This document shows, one piece after another, positions 1 through 8,410 of a DNA stretch of 64,000 nt. A program made the position numbers and the translations under genes. Source of the DNA: CAXXFQ01 sp963674475 (GTDB lineage Bacteria; Planctomycetota; Planctomycetia; Pirellulales; Thermoguttaceae). Every line of letters starts with the position of its first letter. Position 1 is the stretch's first letter. The stretch lies in NCBI GenBank assembly GCA_963674475.2, contig CAXXFQ010000019.1, positions 496,001-560,000 of the forward strand, read 5' to 3'. The notes under the pieces were generated by a model. That model had not been told where the DNA came from. It made no database searches and saw only the letters and a program-made list of their open reading frames with translations.

Positions 1-2238
1 CCTGAAGGGGCCTTGGTTCTGGACCGGGCCGCGGCGGTTCAAACGGCGCTGACCAATTCAAGTGAGTACCAAACCTCGGTGGAAAACCTCTACCTTTCGG
101 CCTTGGAGGTTTCTTATGAGCGTTTTCGATTCGACACCCAATTCTTCGGGGGAAACGATCTTTACTTCGACGCCGAAGGGTCGGCCCTGGGCGGTGGACA
201 TTCGAAAAGCTATCTGACCAACGATACCAACGTCGCCATGGGGAAACTGTTTGCCACTGGCGGCACGATGGTGGTCAATATGGCCAACTCGCTGGTCTGG
301 CAATTCTCCGGTCCCGACGACTACGCGGGAATGACCCTCTTGGACTTCAACTTGGTTCAACCGTTGTTGCGTGGCGGCGGAAGGGCGGTCGTTTTGGAAC
401 ATCTGACCGATTCAGAACGGGCCCTGTTGGCCAATATCCGTCAGATGGAACGGTTCCAACGCGGGTTCTACGCTCAGATCATCGCGGGTGGTTCACCGGG
501 GACCGGTCCCTCTTCGGATGGCTTATCCATTGGAAGCTTTTCCGCAGGGACAAGCGGCAGTTCGGGGGGAATTTTATCTCTTTTACGACAACAGGTTCAA
601 ATTCGTAACCAGGTCCAAAATGTCGTCGCCTTGCGTGAAAGCCTTAATCAACTGGAAGCCCTTTTCAACAGCGGCGAAATCACCCGGCTTCAAGTCGAGC
701 AAGCTCGTTTGACGCATTATCAGGCACAAATCAGTCTATTGGACCTTCGGAAACGGTATCAGGACCGGCTTGACAGTTACAAGATCACCCTCGGACTTCC
801 CCCATCGTTACCGGTACGGATTTCCGATCCCCTCTTGTCGCAATTCGATCTGATCGATCCGACACTGACCGAGACGCAAAATCAAGTGACGACCCTGTTG
901 GCCGACATCCGCGATCCAAAATCTCCCGAACAACTCGCGGGGGCAACTCGACAGCTGGTCCCGCTGGGACAGCTTTGCCTCGAACAACGCGAACTGGTAC
1001 GTCAAGATATCCGACGACTTGAAACCGCCTTGCCCCGTCGGCGCGCGTCCCTCCGCGAACTGGCCAAACGGCCCGAATTCGAATCTCCCGAAATCGACCC
1101 TTCCATCATGAGTGTCGAATCGCTGGATTCCCGATTCCAAAAAATTCAATCCTCGTTCGCACTGATCAGTGAGGAATTGCAAGAGACTCAATCTCAGTTG
1201 GAATCGCTTGAATCCCTTCAAAGGAACGGCAAGCCGCTCGAAGAGAATCAACGTCGCGATTTAAGCAAAGTCGCCCAATCGCTCCAGGCGCAAATGGTCG
1301 AACTCTCGATCATCCAAGCCCGTGCCCGACTCGATACCCTCATGCTTCGTCCCCTCTCGCTCGATCCACGGTTGGCGATCGATATTGCCCGAGAAAATCG
1401 ACGCGACTGGATGAACGCTCGTGCCGCGTTGGTCGATAAATGGCGGAAAATCGAAGTGGTCGCCAACGCTTTGGAAAGCGATCTCGACGTCGTCTTCAGC
1501 GGCGATCTCGGCACGGACAAGGAACGGCCGTTCCGTTTTCGAAGTACCCGGGGACGCCTGCGTGTGGGCCTGGAGTTCGACGCCCCGTTGACCCGTTTGG
1601 CCGAACGGAACGATTATCGAAGAACGTTGATCGACTACCAACGGACCCGGCGCGCGTATTACATTTTCGAGGATAAAGTCGACCAGACGCTTCGAGAGAC
1701 CCTTCGTGAAATCCGTCTGGCGCAGATCAACTTTGAGCAACTTCGAGCGGCTGTCTATTCGGCAACGACGCAGGTCGATTTTACGCAGATCGGTCTTCTG
1801 CTCAAACCCCAACAGGCGGGCGGATCGGCCATGGGCGCGACCACCGCTCGTGACGTCTTGGACTCGATCAACGACCTGTTGAATGCCCAAAACAATCTCT
1901 TGGACCTTTGGGTCGAGTACGAGTCGCTACGGATCAGCTTGGCCTTCAATTTGGGGGTCTTGAATTTGAACTCGAACGGGATGTGGGCCGACAGCGAGAC
2001 TTTCGAGGAAAAACTGGCCGAAAGTCAGGCCATTTCTGAAGGGCGAAAGGCAAATCCGACCGACGACGGATACCCCGAATCCGTTCCGACTCCCGCGCCG
2101 GTGAACCTTCCGCTCGAACCGGTCGATACCGCCTTGCAAGAGGTCCCTCAAACGGAATCAGCACCGATGCCGGCAAGGTCGGATTTAGCGAAGGAATGGT
2201 TGTCGTTGCATGAGAGCGGCCCGACTCTTCAGAATTAA
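1..2238 (+). CDS. TolC-like outer membrane efflux protein (5' partial)
   Basis: The reading frame is open from base 1 to the TAA at 2236-2238, so the N-terminus and signal peptide lie before the window. The visible part is about 745 residues. It shows the TolC/OEP pattern: long Gln/Leu/Arg-rich amphipathic helices, the tract SGEITRLQVEQARL and a LGLPP turn about a third of the way along, then a second helical half. The C-terminus is a Pro-rich tail after residue 680. Known family members form the outer-membrane channel of tripartite export systems. The fusion and permease partners should lie upstream, outside the window. It is longer than E. coli TolC (about 490 residues), and the extra length is a helical insert in the middle. 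Family is fairly sure; the transported substrate is unknown. Confidence 0.72.
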   Translation, partial: PEGALVLDRAAAVQTALTNSSEYQTSVENLYLSALEVSYERFRFDTQFFGGNDLYFDAEGSALGGGHSKSYLTNDTNVAMGKLFATGGTMVVNMANSLVWQFSGPDDYAGMTLLDFNLVQPLLRGGGRAVVLEHLTDSERALLANIRQMERFQRGFYAQIIAGGSPGTGPSSDGLSIGSFSAGTSGSSGGILSLLRQQVQIRNQVQNVVALRESLNQLEALFNSGEITRLQVEQARLTHYQAQISLLDLRKRYQDRLDSYKITLGLPPSLPVRISDPLLSQFDLIDPTLTETQNQVTTLLADIRDPKSPEQLAGATRQLVPLGQLCLEQRELVRQDIRRLETALPRRRASLRELAKRPEFESPEIDPSIMSVESLDSRFQKIQSSFALISEELQETQSQLESLESLQRNGKPLEENQRRDLSKVAQSLQAQMVELSIIQARARLDTLMLRPLSLDPRLAIDIARENRRDWMNARAALVDKWRKIEVVANALESDLDVVFSGDLGTDKERPFRFRSTRGRLRVGLEFDAPLTRLAERNDYRRTLIDYQRTRRAYYIFEDKVDQTLRETLREIRLAQINFEQLRAAVYSATTQVDFTQIGLLLKPQQAGGSAMGATTARDVLDSINDLLNAQNNLLDLWVEYESLRISLAFNLGVLNLNSNGMWADSETFEEKLAESQAISEGRKANPTDDGYPESVPTPAPVNLPLEPVDTALQEVPQTESAPMPARSDLAKEWLSLHESGPTLQN

Positions 2239-2247
2239 GTAAGCGAG

Positions 2248-2289
2248 AAAAAAAGGGGGGGCCGGGAAAGCGGTCTCCCCCTCTTTTTC
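2248..2289. terminator. Bidirectional intrinsic terminator between the TolC-like gene and rsmH
   Basis: An A-run and G-run (from 2248) pair across a short loop with a C-run and T-run (to 2289). The stem is followed by T residues on either strand. It sits between two convergent genes, so it can serve both. Confidence 0.7.
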
Positions 2290-2302
2290 GTACTTGGTTC
2301 TT

Positions 2303-3202
2303 TTAGGTTTCCTTTTGTTCCACTTTTTTCGCGACTCTCAATTTCGCACTTCGCGCCCTCGGGTTTCGGTCCATCTCTGCTTCGGTCGGGCGAATCGGTT
2401 TCTTGGTCAACACCTCGTAAACCGTCTCGTCCCGAAACGACTCCTTGACCCGGCGGTCTTCCAGCGAGTGAAAACTGATAATCACGACGCGCCCGCCCGG
2501 TGCCAAATGTTTGGGGATACGACGTAGCGCGATGTCCAACGACTTGAGCTCCTCGTTCGAGGCGATCCGCAGCGCCTGAAACGTCCGCGTTGCCGGATCG
2601 AGCCGCGCGGTGTCGCGCGACTTGGGGATGACCCGTCGAAGCAACTCGGCCAATTCGGTCGCGGTGGTGATCGGGTCGGTCCGACGTCGCTTGAGAATGG
2701 CCCGGGCGATCCGACGACTGAACCGCTCTTCGCCGTACTGGTAGATCATGTCGGCCAACTGTTTCTCGCTGAGCCGGTTCATCCAACGCCAGGTCGGCTC
2801 CCCTTCGGTCGTATCGAATCGCAGATCGAGCGGGCCCGGGCTGTTGAAGCTGAACCCCCGCTGACGGTCGGCCAGTTGATCGCTTGAAAGTCCCAGGTCC
2901 AAAAGGACACCGTCGACCGTTTCCAGCCCGACCGCGTCGAGCACCTCCGGCAGATCGCAGAAATTGGCCTGCGCCAGCCGGACCGGCAACCCTTGGATCT
3001 GCGGTTCGACCCGTTCCAGCGCGGCCGCGTCCCGATCGATCCCCACGACCAGCCCCTCCGGCGCGACCCTTTGGGCGATGGCCAGGGTGTGTCCCCCGCC
3101 GCCTAGGGTCCCGTCGACCACCTTCATTCCGGGTTGAAGGTCGAGCCCTTCCAGGACTTCTTCGAGCATGACGGGCAAATGGACCGTTTCGGATTCCGAC
3201 AT
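2303..3202 (-). CDS. rsmH: 16S rRNA (cytosine-1402-N4)-methyltransferase RsmH (MraW)
   Basis: This 299-residue protein carries the RsmH signature from its N-terminus: HLPVMLEEVLEGL, the SAM-binding VDGTLGGGGHT, GIDRDAAAL, then LLDLGLSSDQLADRQRGFSF and the C-terminal IISFHSLEDRRVK. Length and motif order match the family. It methylates C1402 of 16S rRNA in the cytoplasm. The ATG at 3202 is chosen because it puts the conserved block close to the N-terminus; an earlier in-frame start at 3298 would add 32 unconserved residues. In most bacteria this gene opens the dcw division cluster. Here no mraZ, ftsL or mur gene follows, which fits planctomycetes, where division genes are scattered or lost. 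Confidence 0.95.
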   Translation of the reverse strand: MSESETVHLPVMLEEVLEGLDLQPGMKVVDGTLGGGGHTLAIAQRVAPEGLVVGIDRDAAALERVEPQIQGLPVRLAQANFCDLPEVLDAVGLETVDGVLLDLGLSSDQLADRQRGFSFNSPGPLDLRFDTTEGEPTWRWMNRLSEKQLADMIYQYGEERFSRRIARAILKRRRTDPITTATELAELLRRVIPKSRDTARLDPATRTFQALRIASNEELKSLDIALRRIPKHLAPGGRVVIISFHSLEDRRVKESFRDETVYEVLTKKPIRPTEAEMDRNPRARSAKLRVAKKVEQKET

Positions 3203-3529
3203 CAGTAAACGCTTTCGTAAAATGGGAACCGGGGGACGAGTCCCGGTGGACAAGCCGAGATGGAAAGTCTGGCGGTTGAATAAGACTAAAAAGGCCAATC
3301 TCCTCTACGATAAAGGGACGAAGGCGTTCTCGCCACCCCCCCTGCCGGGACTGCCTCTGGCCCTTTATACTTTCCCTTGGAAAACTCGCTTGCGAATCTC
3401 TCAATATGGGGAGCAGATTATTGATAGTTGCAAAAGTAGTGAACCCATAAGTTCGAGACCTTTTCCAGAGAAACCGGGCTCCTCGTTGGGAGCCCTCGAT
3501 TTACTACTTGGGCGAACCTCAGAAAAAAA
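3203..3529. other. Divergent rsmH/queA intergenic region
   Basis: No gene seen. It must hold the promoters of rsmH (minus) and queA (plus). Its right half is occupied by copy A of the 82-84 bp inverted-end repeat, which ends just before the queA start. Confidence 0.6.
3430..3513 (+). repeat. R1 repeat, copy A (84 bp, inverted ends, central hairpin)
   Basis: It begins GCAAAAGTAGTG and ends with a decayed complement (ACTACTTGGGC). A central GGGCTCC/GGGAGCCC hairpin lies near 3476-3496. It shares ends, length and central stem with copies at 39548-39631 (inverted) and 52669-52750. No coding capacity. Confidence 0.75.
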
Positions 3530-4579
3530 ATGTCGGAACTGGAACCCTACAGCTACGATCTGCCGGAAGCGCTCATCGCGCAGACGCCCCCTCCACGCCG
3601 AGTCGATGCCCGGCTGATGGTGGTCGACCGCCAAAAGCAATCGATCACGCATGCGCATATCCGGAATTTGCCCGATTACCTTCGGCCGAACGATTGTCTC
3701 GTGCTCAACGACACGCAGGTCGTCCCGGCCCGGCTGGTCGGATATCGTACCGAGACGGGCGGTCGCTGGGAGGGGCTTTTCTTGGATTTCGACGAACACG
3801 GCTTTTGGCGTGTTATGGGGAAAACCCGTGGAAAACTTCGCCCGGGCGAGACGATTACCCTCGAAGGGCTCAAGGCCGACGACGAGGTTCGGCTGCGGTT
3901 GGCCACCAAACTCGAAGGGGGTATCTGGGCCGCCAAACCGGAGACCGACGAAGAACCGTTCGCCCTGTTGGAGCGGATCGGTCGCGTTCCGTTGCCGCCG
4001 TACATCCGTGGGGGCGACATGGTCGAAGGGGACCGGCAGCGGTATCAAACCGTCTATGCTCGCACGCCCGGGGCAGTCGCCGCGCCGACGGCCGGACTCC
4101 ATTTCACCGAAGGACTGCTGAAGGATCTTCGTGAATCGGGCGTCGAGCTTTGTCGGCTGACGTTGCATGTCGGTGTCGGAACGTTCCGGCCGATCATGGC
4201 CGAGCGGTTGGACGAACACCAGATGCATTCGGAATGGGGCCAACTGACCCAGGAGACGATTGAGAAAATCGACCGATGTCGTCAAGCGGGCGGACGTGTT
4301 GTGGCGGTCGGGACCACGTCGGTCCGGCTGCTGGAAACGGCTGCCGACGAAGACCGGGCGCTTCACCCGTTTACCGGTCATACCGATCTGTTTATCCGCC
4401 CGCCATACCGGTTTCGCGCGGTCGACGTCATGATGACGAATTTCCATCTGCCGAAAACGACGTTGTTAATTCTCGTGCGGACCTTCGGCGGCGACGAATT
4501 GATCCGCCGCGCCTACGAAGAGGCGATCCGGGAGGAATACCGGTTTTACAGCTACGGCGACGCCATGTTGATCCTCTAA
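3530..4579 (+). CDS. queA: S-adenosylmethionine:tRNA ribosyltransferase-isomerase QueA
   Basis: QueA transfers and isomerises the ribosyl group of SAM onto 7-aminomethyl-7-deazaguanine in tRNA to give epoxyqueuosine, the next-to-last step of queuosine synthesis. The 349 residues cover the whole family length. They start with YDLPEALIAQTP, followed by the LNDTQVVPARL block near residue 60, the conserved PTAGLHFTE near residue 180 and VGTTSVR further on. The ATG at 3530 follows a purine-rich stretch (AGAAAAAAA) right after repeat R1 copy A. The NUDIX-type gene follows after 44 bp on the same strand, so the two are probably cotranscribed. No other queuosine gene is in the window. Confidence 0.95.
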   Translation: MSELEPYSYDLPEALIAQTPPPRRVDARLMVVDRQKQSITHAHIRNLPDYLRPNDCLVLNDTQVVPARLVGYRTETGGRWEGLFLDFDEHGFWRVMGKTRGKLRPGETITLEGLKADDEVRLRLATKLEGGIWAAKPETDEEPFALLERIGRVPLPPYIRGGDMVEGDRQRYQTVYARTPGAVAAPTAGLHFTEGLLKDLRESGVELCRLTLHVGVGTFRPIMAERLDEHQMHSEWGQLTQETIEKIDRCRQAGGRVVAVGTTSVRLLETAADEDRALHPFTGHTDLFIRPPYRFRAVDVMMTNFHLPKTTLLILVRTFGGDELIRRAYEEAIREEYRFYSYGDAMLIL

Positions 4580-4623
4580 TTTTAATCTGAAAAAAATCCA
4601 CAACCTTCAAGGAGAACTGGACC

Positions 4624-5241
4624 GTGTCGGAAACGCCTATTGAACAGGTTTTGGTCGTCCCCACCCCGTGGTTTAACGAACTGGGTTACTTTCAAGGCTT
4701 CACCCGCGAGACCGACCGTTACGTTCCGAGCCTGTTCGCGCCCGAGCAGATCCGTTTCCTGCCGCGAAACGAAGTCGAAGAGGACCCCGGCTTCAAGCAG
4801 TTGATCCCGTACGTTCTGTTCACCCACACCGACGAAAACGGCCGGTTGTCGATCTTCCAATACACCCGCGGGCGAGGGCAGGGGGAAGGCCGATTGCATA
4901 GCAAGCGAAGCGTCGGGATCGGCGGCCATATTTCCAGTGACGACGTTGACGGCTCGGCCGATCCGTTTCAAGAGGGAATGCGTCGCGAGTTGGACGAGGA
5001 GGTCCGGATCGAAACTTCTTACGAGAGTCGGTGCGTCGGGATGATCAACGATGACGAGACCGAGGTCGGCCGGGTCCATCTGGGGATGGTCTACCGCTTC
5101 GAGGTCGAGCGGCCCGAGGTGTTCGCCCGCGAGACCGAGATTGCCGAGAGCGGTTTTCAGCCGGTCGACGAGCTGTTGGCCGATTTGGACCGGTTCGAAT
5201 CGTGGTCGAAGATCACGTTGGAAGCCCTTTTTCAAAAATAA
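4624..5241 (+). CDS. Predicted phosphoesterase, NUDIX (MutT-like) superfamily
   Basis: A 205-residue protein with a NUDIX box-like region around residues 98-127: a Gly-rich GIGGHIS, then the catalytic-helix pattern RRELDEEV, which supplies the metal-binding glutamates. The standard spacing (G-x5-E-x7-REUxEE) is stretched by an insert rich in Asp. This matches the group annotated as predicted phosphoesterases (COG4112-like) rather than a typical MutT. The start is GTG at 4624 with a clear AAGGAG Shine-Dalgarno eight bases upstream. The substrate is unknown. The last codons (FQK-stop) already lie in the first, partial unit of a tandem repeat array. Confidence 0.75.
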   Translation: MSETPIEQVLVVPTPWFNELGYFQGFTRETDRYVPSLFAPEQIRFLPRNEVEEDPGFKQLIPYVLFTHTDENGRLSIFQYTRGRGQGEGRLHSKRSVGIGGHISSDDVDGSADPFQEGMRRELDEEVRIETSYESRCVGMINDDETEVGRVHLGMVYRFEVERPEVFARETEIAESGFQPVDELLADLDRFESWSKITLEALFQK

Positions 5242-5350
5242 AAGGTGCCCCTTTTTCAAAAAGCGCTTTTCCGTAAATAAAAGGTGCCCCTTTTTGAAAA
5301 GCGCTTTTCCATGAATAATGGGTGCCCCTTTTTGAAAAGCGCTTTTTAAA
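5224..5350 (+). repeat. 38-39 bp tandem repeat array with AAAAGCGCTTTT palindromes
   Basis: Three units start at 5241, 5280 and 5318 (period 39, then 38). Each reads roughly aaaGGTGCCCCTTTTT, then the 12-bp perfect palindrome AAAAGCGCTTTT, then CCNTNAATA. A partial leading unit (GCCCTTTTTCAAAAATAA) contains the stop codon of the upstream gene. No spacers separate the units, so this is not a CRISPR. It lies in the gap before nagA and could fold as serial hairpins. Confidence 0.8.
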
Positions 5351-5445
5351 AACGAAAGCAAAAACTAAAAAATCCATTGAGGATGGCGACCGGGAATCGT
5401 GATACCGCAACCCCGTCTTCTTCCATTTTGAAATCGTCGAAAGCC

Positions 5446-6648
5446 ATGTCTCGCTTCCTCATCCACAACGCTCGCGTCCTTTCGCCCGGCCAGGGGATCG
5501 TTGCCGATTCACTTTTGTTGGTTGATGGACGAATTGCCGAGATTGGCGTTTGTGGCGAGACGGCTGAGAAAATCGACAACCGGGTCGATGCCAAAGGACG
5601 GTTGTTGACCCCCGGTCTGATCGACCTTCATTCGCACGGGATTGGCCCGTGGATCTACGAGGCCGGTTCGAAGGCGATGCTCGACGCGGCTTCTCGCCCG
5701 GCTCGATACGGCACAACCAGTGTGCTGCCGACCCTTTTCCGAAACACCTCGGGTGAGAATCTCCCGTTGTTGGCCGAACTGGCCGAGGCACTCGATCGTG
5801 CCGAGGGGGTCTGTTTTCCTGGCTTTCATTTTGAAGGACCGTTTCTCGCCTTTCCGGGCGCCGGTTGTGCGACGCTCGATGGGGATGTCGCTCTCTTGGA
5901 TACCTTGATTGACGCGGTCGATGGGCGGATGGTTGCGATGTCGATCAGTCCCGACACGCGGGGGATTCTTCCGGTGATCGAGCGGCTGGTTAAGCGGGCG
6001 ATTGTTCCGATGATCACTCATACCGGTGCGACCGTCGCCCAGACCCAAGCGGCGATTTGCTCCGGCGCGCGACACGCGACCCATTTTTTGAACGTCTTTC
6101 GCGATCCCGAACCGCCGGAAGCGGGAGTCCGTTCGGCCGGACCGATCGAGGTCTTTTTGGCCGATCCCGACTGTACGGTCGATATGATTGTCGATGGCGT
6201 CCATGTCGATCCACAATTGATCCGTTCAACCATTGCCGCGAAGGGGTGGCAAAACACGATCTTCATCACCGACTCGATGGTCGGCGCGGGCGAGCCGGAA
6301 GGGTTTTTCGAGATTCCCGACGGACCGACCGTGCATGTCAAACCCGAAGGGGCGGCAAGGATTCACTCGCCGGGCCAAGAGACGCACGACTGGCTTTGCG
6401 GCAGCTCGTTGACGATGGACCGCGGGGTGTCGAATTTGCTTCGGTGGTTACCCGAACTGGAACCGGAAAAGATCTGGGCGATGGGGACGTCGAACCCGGC
6501 ACGCCTATTGAAGCTCGATCGAAAAGGGGTCATTGAAGTTGGGGCTGACGCCGATTTGGTCCTTTGGGACGAGACGGCCGACGGGGTTTCGGCCGCGAAG
6601 ACCTGGGTCGGCGGGAAGTCGGTTTTTGACGCGGCTGAAGAGGTGTGA
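5446..6648 (+). CDS. nagA: N-acetylglucosamine-6-phosphate deacetylase-like amidohydrolase
   Basis: NagA removes the acetyl group from GlcNAc-6-phosphate in amino-sugar recycling. The 400-residue protein follows the family plan: a beta-sandwich start (LIHNARVLSPGQG), the metal-binding LIDLHSHGIG, GFHFEGPFL near residue 130 with the conserved Glu, SPD, the THTGAT and ATHFLN histidines, VDGVHVD, and the catalytic Asp in FITDSMVGAG. The ATG at 5446 is chosen by comparison with family N-termini; in-frame starts at 5377 and 5383 would add 21-23 residues of low-complexity sequence. No strong Shine-Dalgarno marks any of them. Amidohydrolases of this type can use other acetylated sugars, so the exact substrate is inferred. 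Confidence 0.85.
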   Translation: MSRFLIHNARVLSPGQGIVADSLLLVDGRIAEIGVCGETAEKIDNRVDAKGRLLTPGLIDLHSHGIGPWIYEAGSKAMLDAASRPARYGTTSVLPTLFRNTSGENLPLLAELAEALDRAEGVCFPGFHFEGPFLAFPGAGCATLDGDVALLDTLIDAVDGRMVAMSISPDTRGILPVIERLVKRAIVPMITHTGATVAQTQAAICSGARHATHFLNVFRDPEPPEAGVRSAGPIEVFLADPDCTVDMIVDGVHVDPQLIRSTIAAKGWQNTIFITDSMVGAGEPEGFFEIPDGPTVHVKPEGAARIHSPGQETHDWLCGSSLTMDRGVSNLLRWLPELEPEKIWAMGTSNPARLLKLDRKGVIEVGADADLVLWDETADGVSAAKTWVGGKSVFDAAEEV

Positions 6649-6718
6649 AAAAGATCGGTCTTGGATTACCCGCATCAATCGGGGGAGAACGAAATGGTTC
6701 ATGCGTGGTTTCCCCTCG

Positions 6719-7540
6719 TTAGCAAGACTTTTCGATGTCGGGCAGCGTCGATTTCATCATCTCGTAGACGAAAATTCCGGCCGCGACACCCAAGTTCAAC
6801 GAGTCGACCCACGGCGGCATCGGGATCGTGACCTTCCGATCGCAACAGGCCAAACACTCGTCGTCGAGCCCCTCGAACTCATTGCCAAAGAGCATCGCGG
6901 CCCGTTCGGACCATTCGACTGTCGGCAACGGTTCGGCCGACTCGTCCAGCACGGTCGCGAAAAGAGTCACCCCCCAGCGTCGGCGTAGCGCTTCGAGGTC
7001 GGCGGTAATTTCTGTAGATCGGAAAAACGGAATCCGCAAAACCCCGCCCATCGACAGCCGGATCGCGCGACGGGAAAGCGGGTCACAAGCGGTCGGACCA
7101 ACGAGGATCCCGTCGACGTTAAAACCGGCCGCCGTTCGAAAAATCAGTCCCATATTTTCCGACAGTTTTACATTCGGGCAGACGACAAGACGCAGTCGGC
7201 CTGGTTTTTCCAATCGCGAAGAAAAAGCATCCAAGCGTCGCTCGACCGGTCGTCGCCCGACGCCCAAAACGCCCCGGTGGAAACGGAAACCGACGACACT
7301 CGACATCATCGCCGGTGTCGCGACATAGATCGGGATTTTTCCCTTGGTGGCCGCTTCGAACTCGTTGGCATACGATTCGGTCACAAAAAGGGACTCGGCC
7401 TCGTAATCACTTTGCAGCAAACGGTGTGTGACCAATTGGCCTTCGGTGATAAAGCAATTCTCTCCGCGAACGGCCCGTTCCGGGAGGTTCCGATAGGCAT
7501 GAAGACGCGGGTCGTCGAGTGAGGTGACGCGATGAAGCAT
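6719..7540 (-). CDS. TrmH/SpoU-family RNA 2'-O-methyltransferase
   Basis: A 273-residue SPOUT methyltransferase. The N-terminal third (LDDPRLHAYRNLPER, FITEGQLVTHRLL) is the usual RNA-binding domain of this family. The C-terminal part holds the knot motifs: ENMGLIFRTAAGFNVDGILVG, FGNEFEGLDDECL and LNLGVAAGIFVYEMM. Known members methylate ribose 2'-OH in rRNA or tRNA using SAM. The start is the ATG at 7540; upstream codons in frame would encode a hydrophobic run unlike the family. It is the last gene of the gatCAB block, 78 bp after the adenosyltransferase-like gene, and is convergent with nagA. The exact RNA target cannot be told. Confidence 0.88.
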   Translation of the reverse strand: MLHRVTSLDDPRLHAYRNLPERAVRGENCFITEGQLVTHRLLQSDYEAESLFVTESYANEFEAATKGKIPIYVATPAMMSSVVGFRFHRGVLGVGRRPVERRLDAFSSRLEKPGRLRLVVCPNVKLSENMGLIFRTAAGFNVDGILVGPTACDPLSRRAIRLSMGGVLRIPFFRSTEITADLEALRRRWGVTLFATVLDESAEPLPTVEWSERAAMLFGNEFEGLDDECLACCDRKVTIPMPPWVDSLNLGVAAGIFVYEMMKSTLPDIEKSC

Positions 7541-7618
7541 AGAGAAAAACAACAAGAAAAAAGCGAAGCCAATGGTCAAGTGCGCAAGGGGTGAGGTTCA
7601 GGAAACGACGAAGCGCGT

Positions 7619-8410
7619 TTAACCGTGCTCCCACCCGATCGCCACCGGCATCCCGACATGAATCCCAAGCCGTTCCGCGGCCGACTCGCCGATGATGGCC
7701 AACTCCAGCAATTCGCTCGAACCGACCATGGCGATAAAGGTTCCTCGCGGCTGTTCGCCGTAGGCGTGATAGATCCCCCACGTCTCGTAGATGTCACAAA
7801 CCACGCACGCGCGGGAATCGGTCGGTCGCCCAGCCAACAGGGTTCCCGGGATATTGGTGATCAGATTGCCGAACGAATCGACCTTCATGATAATGCCATC
7901 GATCCGTCCCTCGCTGACGATCACATCGGGCCATTCGATACGGCAGACCGATTCATGCGGGGGGCCAAGCTTACTGATCGGCACGCCGAGACTCAGGTGG
8001 GCCGCCACCGGCGCCATGATGTCCCGGCCTTGGAAGGTCGGCGAAACCGGATGACGCCAATAGTCGTCGTTTTCAAGTCGAACGATTTGTTTCGGCAACA
8101 GTCGGCGAACCAGTAGGGTCAAAAGCCCGTTATCCGGCGCGATAAAGATTTGTTCACCCAGCTGGGCACAAACGATCGGCCGGTCGGAACCGTCTTCCGA
8201 ATCGACGACCACGACGTGGATCGTTCCTTCGGGAAACGCGTCAACGACCGACTCCAAAACGACCGCCCCTTCGCGAATGTCTTGGGGCGCGATGGCGTGG
8301 GTCAAATCGACAATCGTCGCGTCGGGATTGATCGAAAGGATCACTCCCTTCATTTCCGCGATGTACGTGCTGCCGACACCGAAATCCGTGGTCAGGGTAA
8401 TGATGCTCAC
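7619..8410 (-). CDS. SAM hydroxide adenosyltransferase-like protein (DUF62 family)
   Basis: The 263 residues start ITLTTDFG and contain the family blocks MKGVILSI, VDLTHAI, an Asp-x6-Arg pair in VVVVDSEDGSDR, APDNGLLT and the C-terminal domain with FGNLITNIP. DUF62 enzymes hydrolyse SAM to adenosine and methionine using an Asp-Arg-His triad. Asp and Arg are present in register, but the His normally found in the FHGRD motif is Gln here (TFQGRD), and the usual VDPGVG is VDSEDG. Its ATG overlaps the gatB stop by four bases (8407-8410), so translation is probably coupled. It could be an active-site variant with altered chemistry; that is inference. Confidence 0.85.
   Translation of the reverse strand: MSIITLTTDFGVGSTYIAEMKGVILSINPDATIVDLTHAIAPQDIREGAVVLESVVDAFPEGTIHVVVVDSEDGSDRPIVCAQLGEQIFIAPDNGLLTLLVRRLLPKQIVRLENDDYWRHPVSPTFQGRDIMAPVAAHLSLGVPISKLGPPHESVCRIEWPDVIVSEGRIDGIIMKVDSFGNLITNIPGTLLAGRPTDSRACVVCDIYETWGIYHAYGEQPRGTFIAMVGSSELLELAIIGESAAERLGIHVGMPVAIGWEHG

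Noticed and set aside
5241..5350. CRISPR array
   Set aside because: Units are contiguous with no unique spacers, the repeat is a palindrome array, and no cas gene is near.
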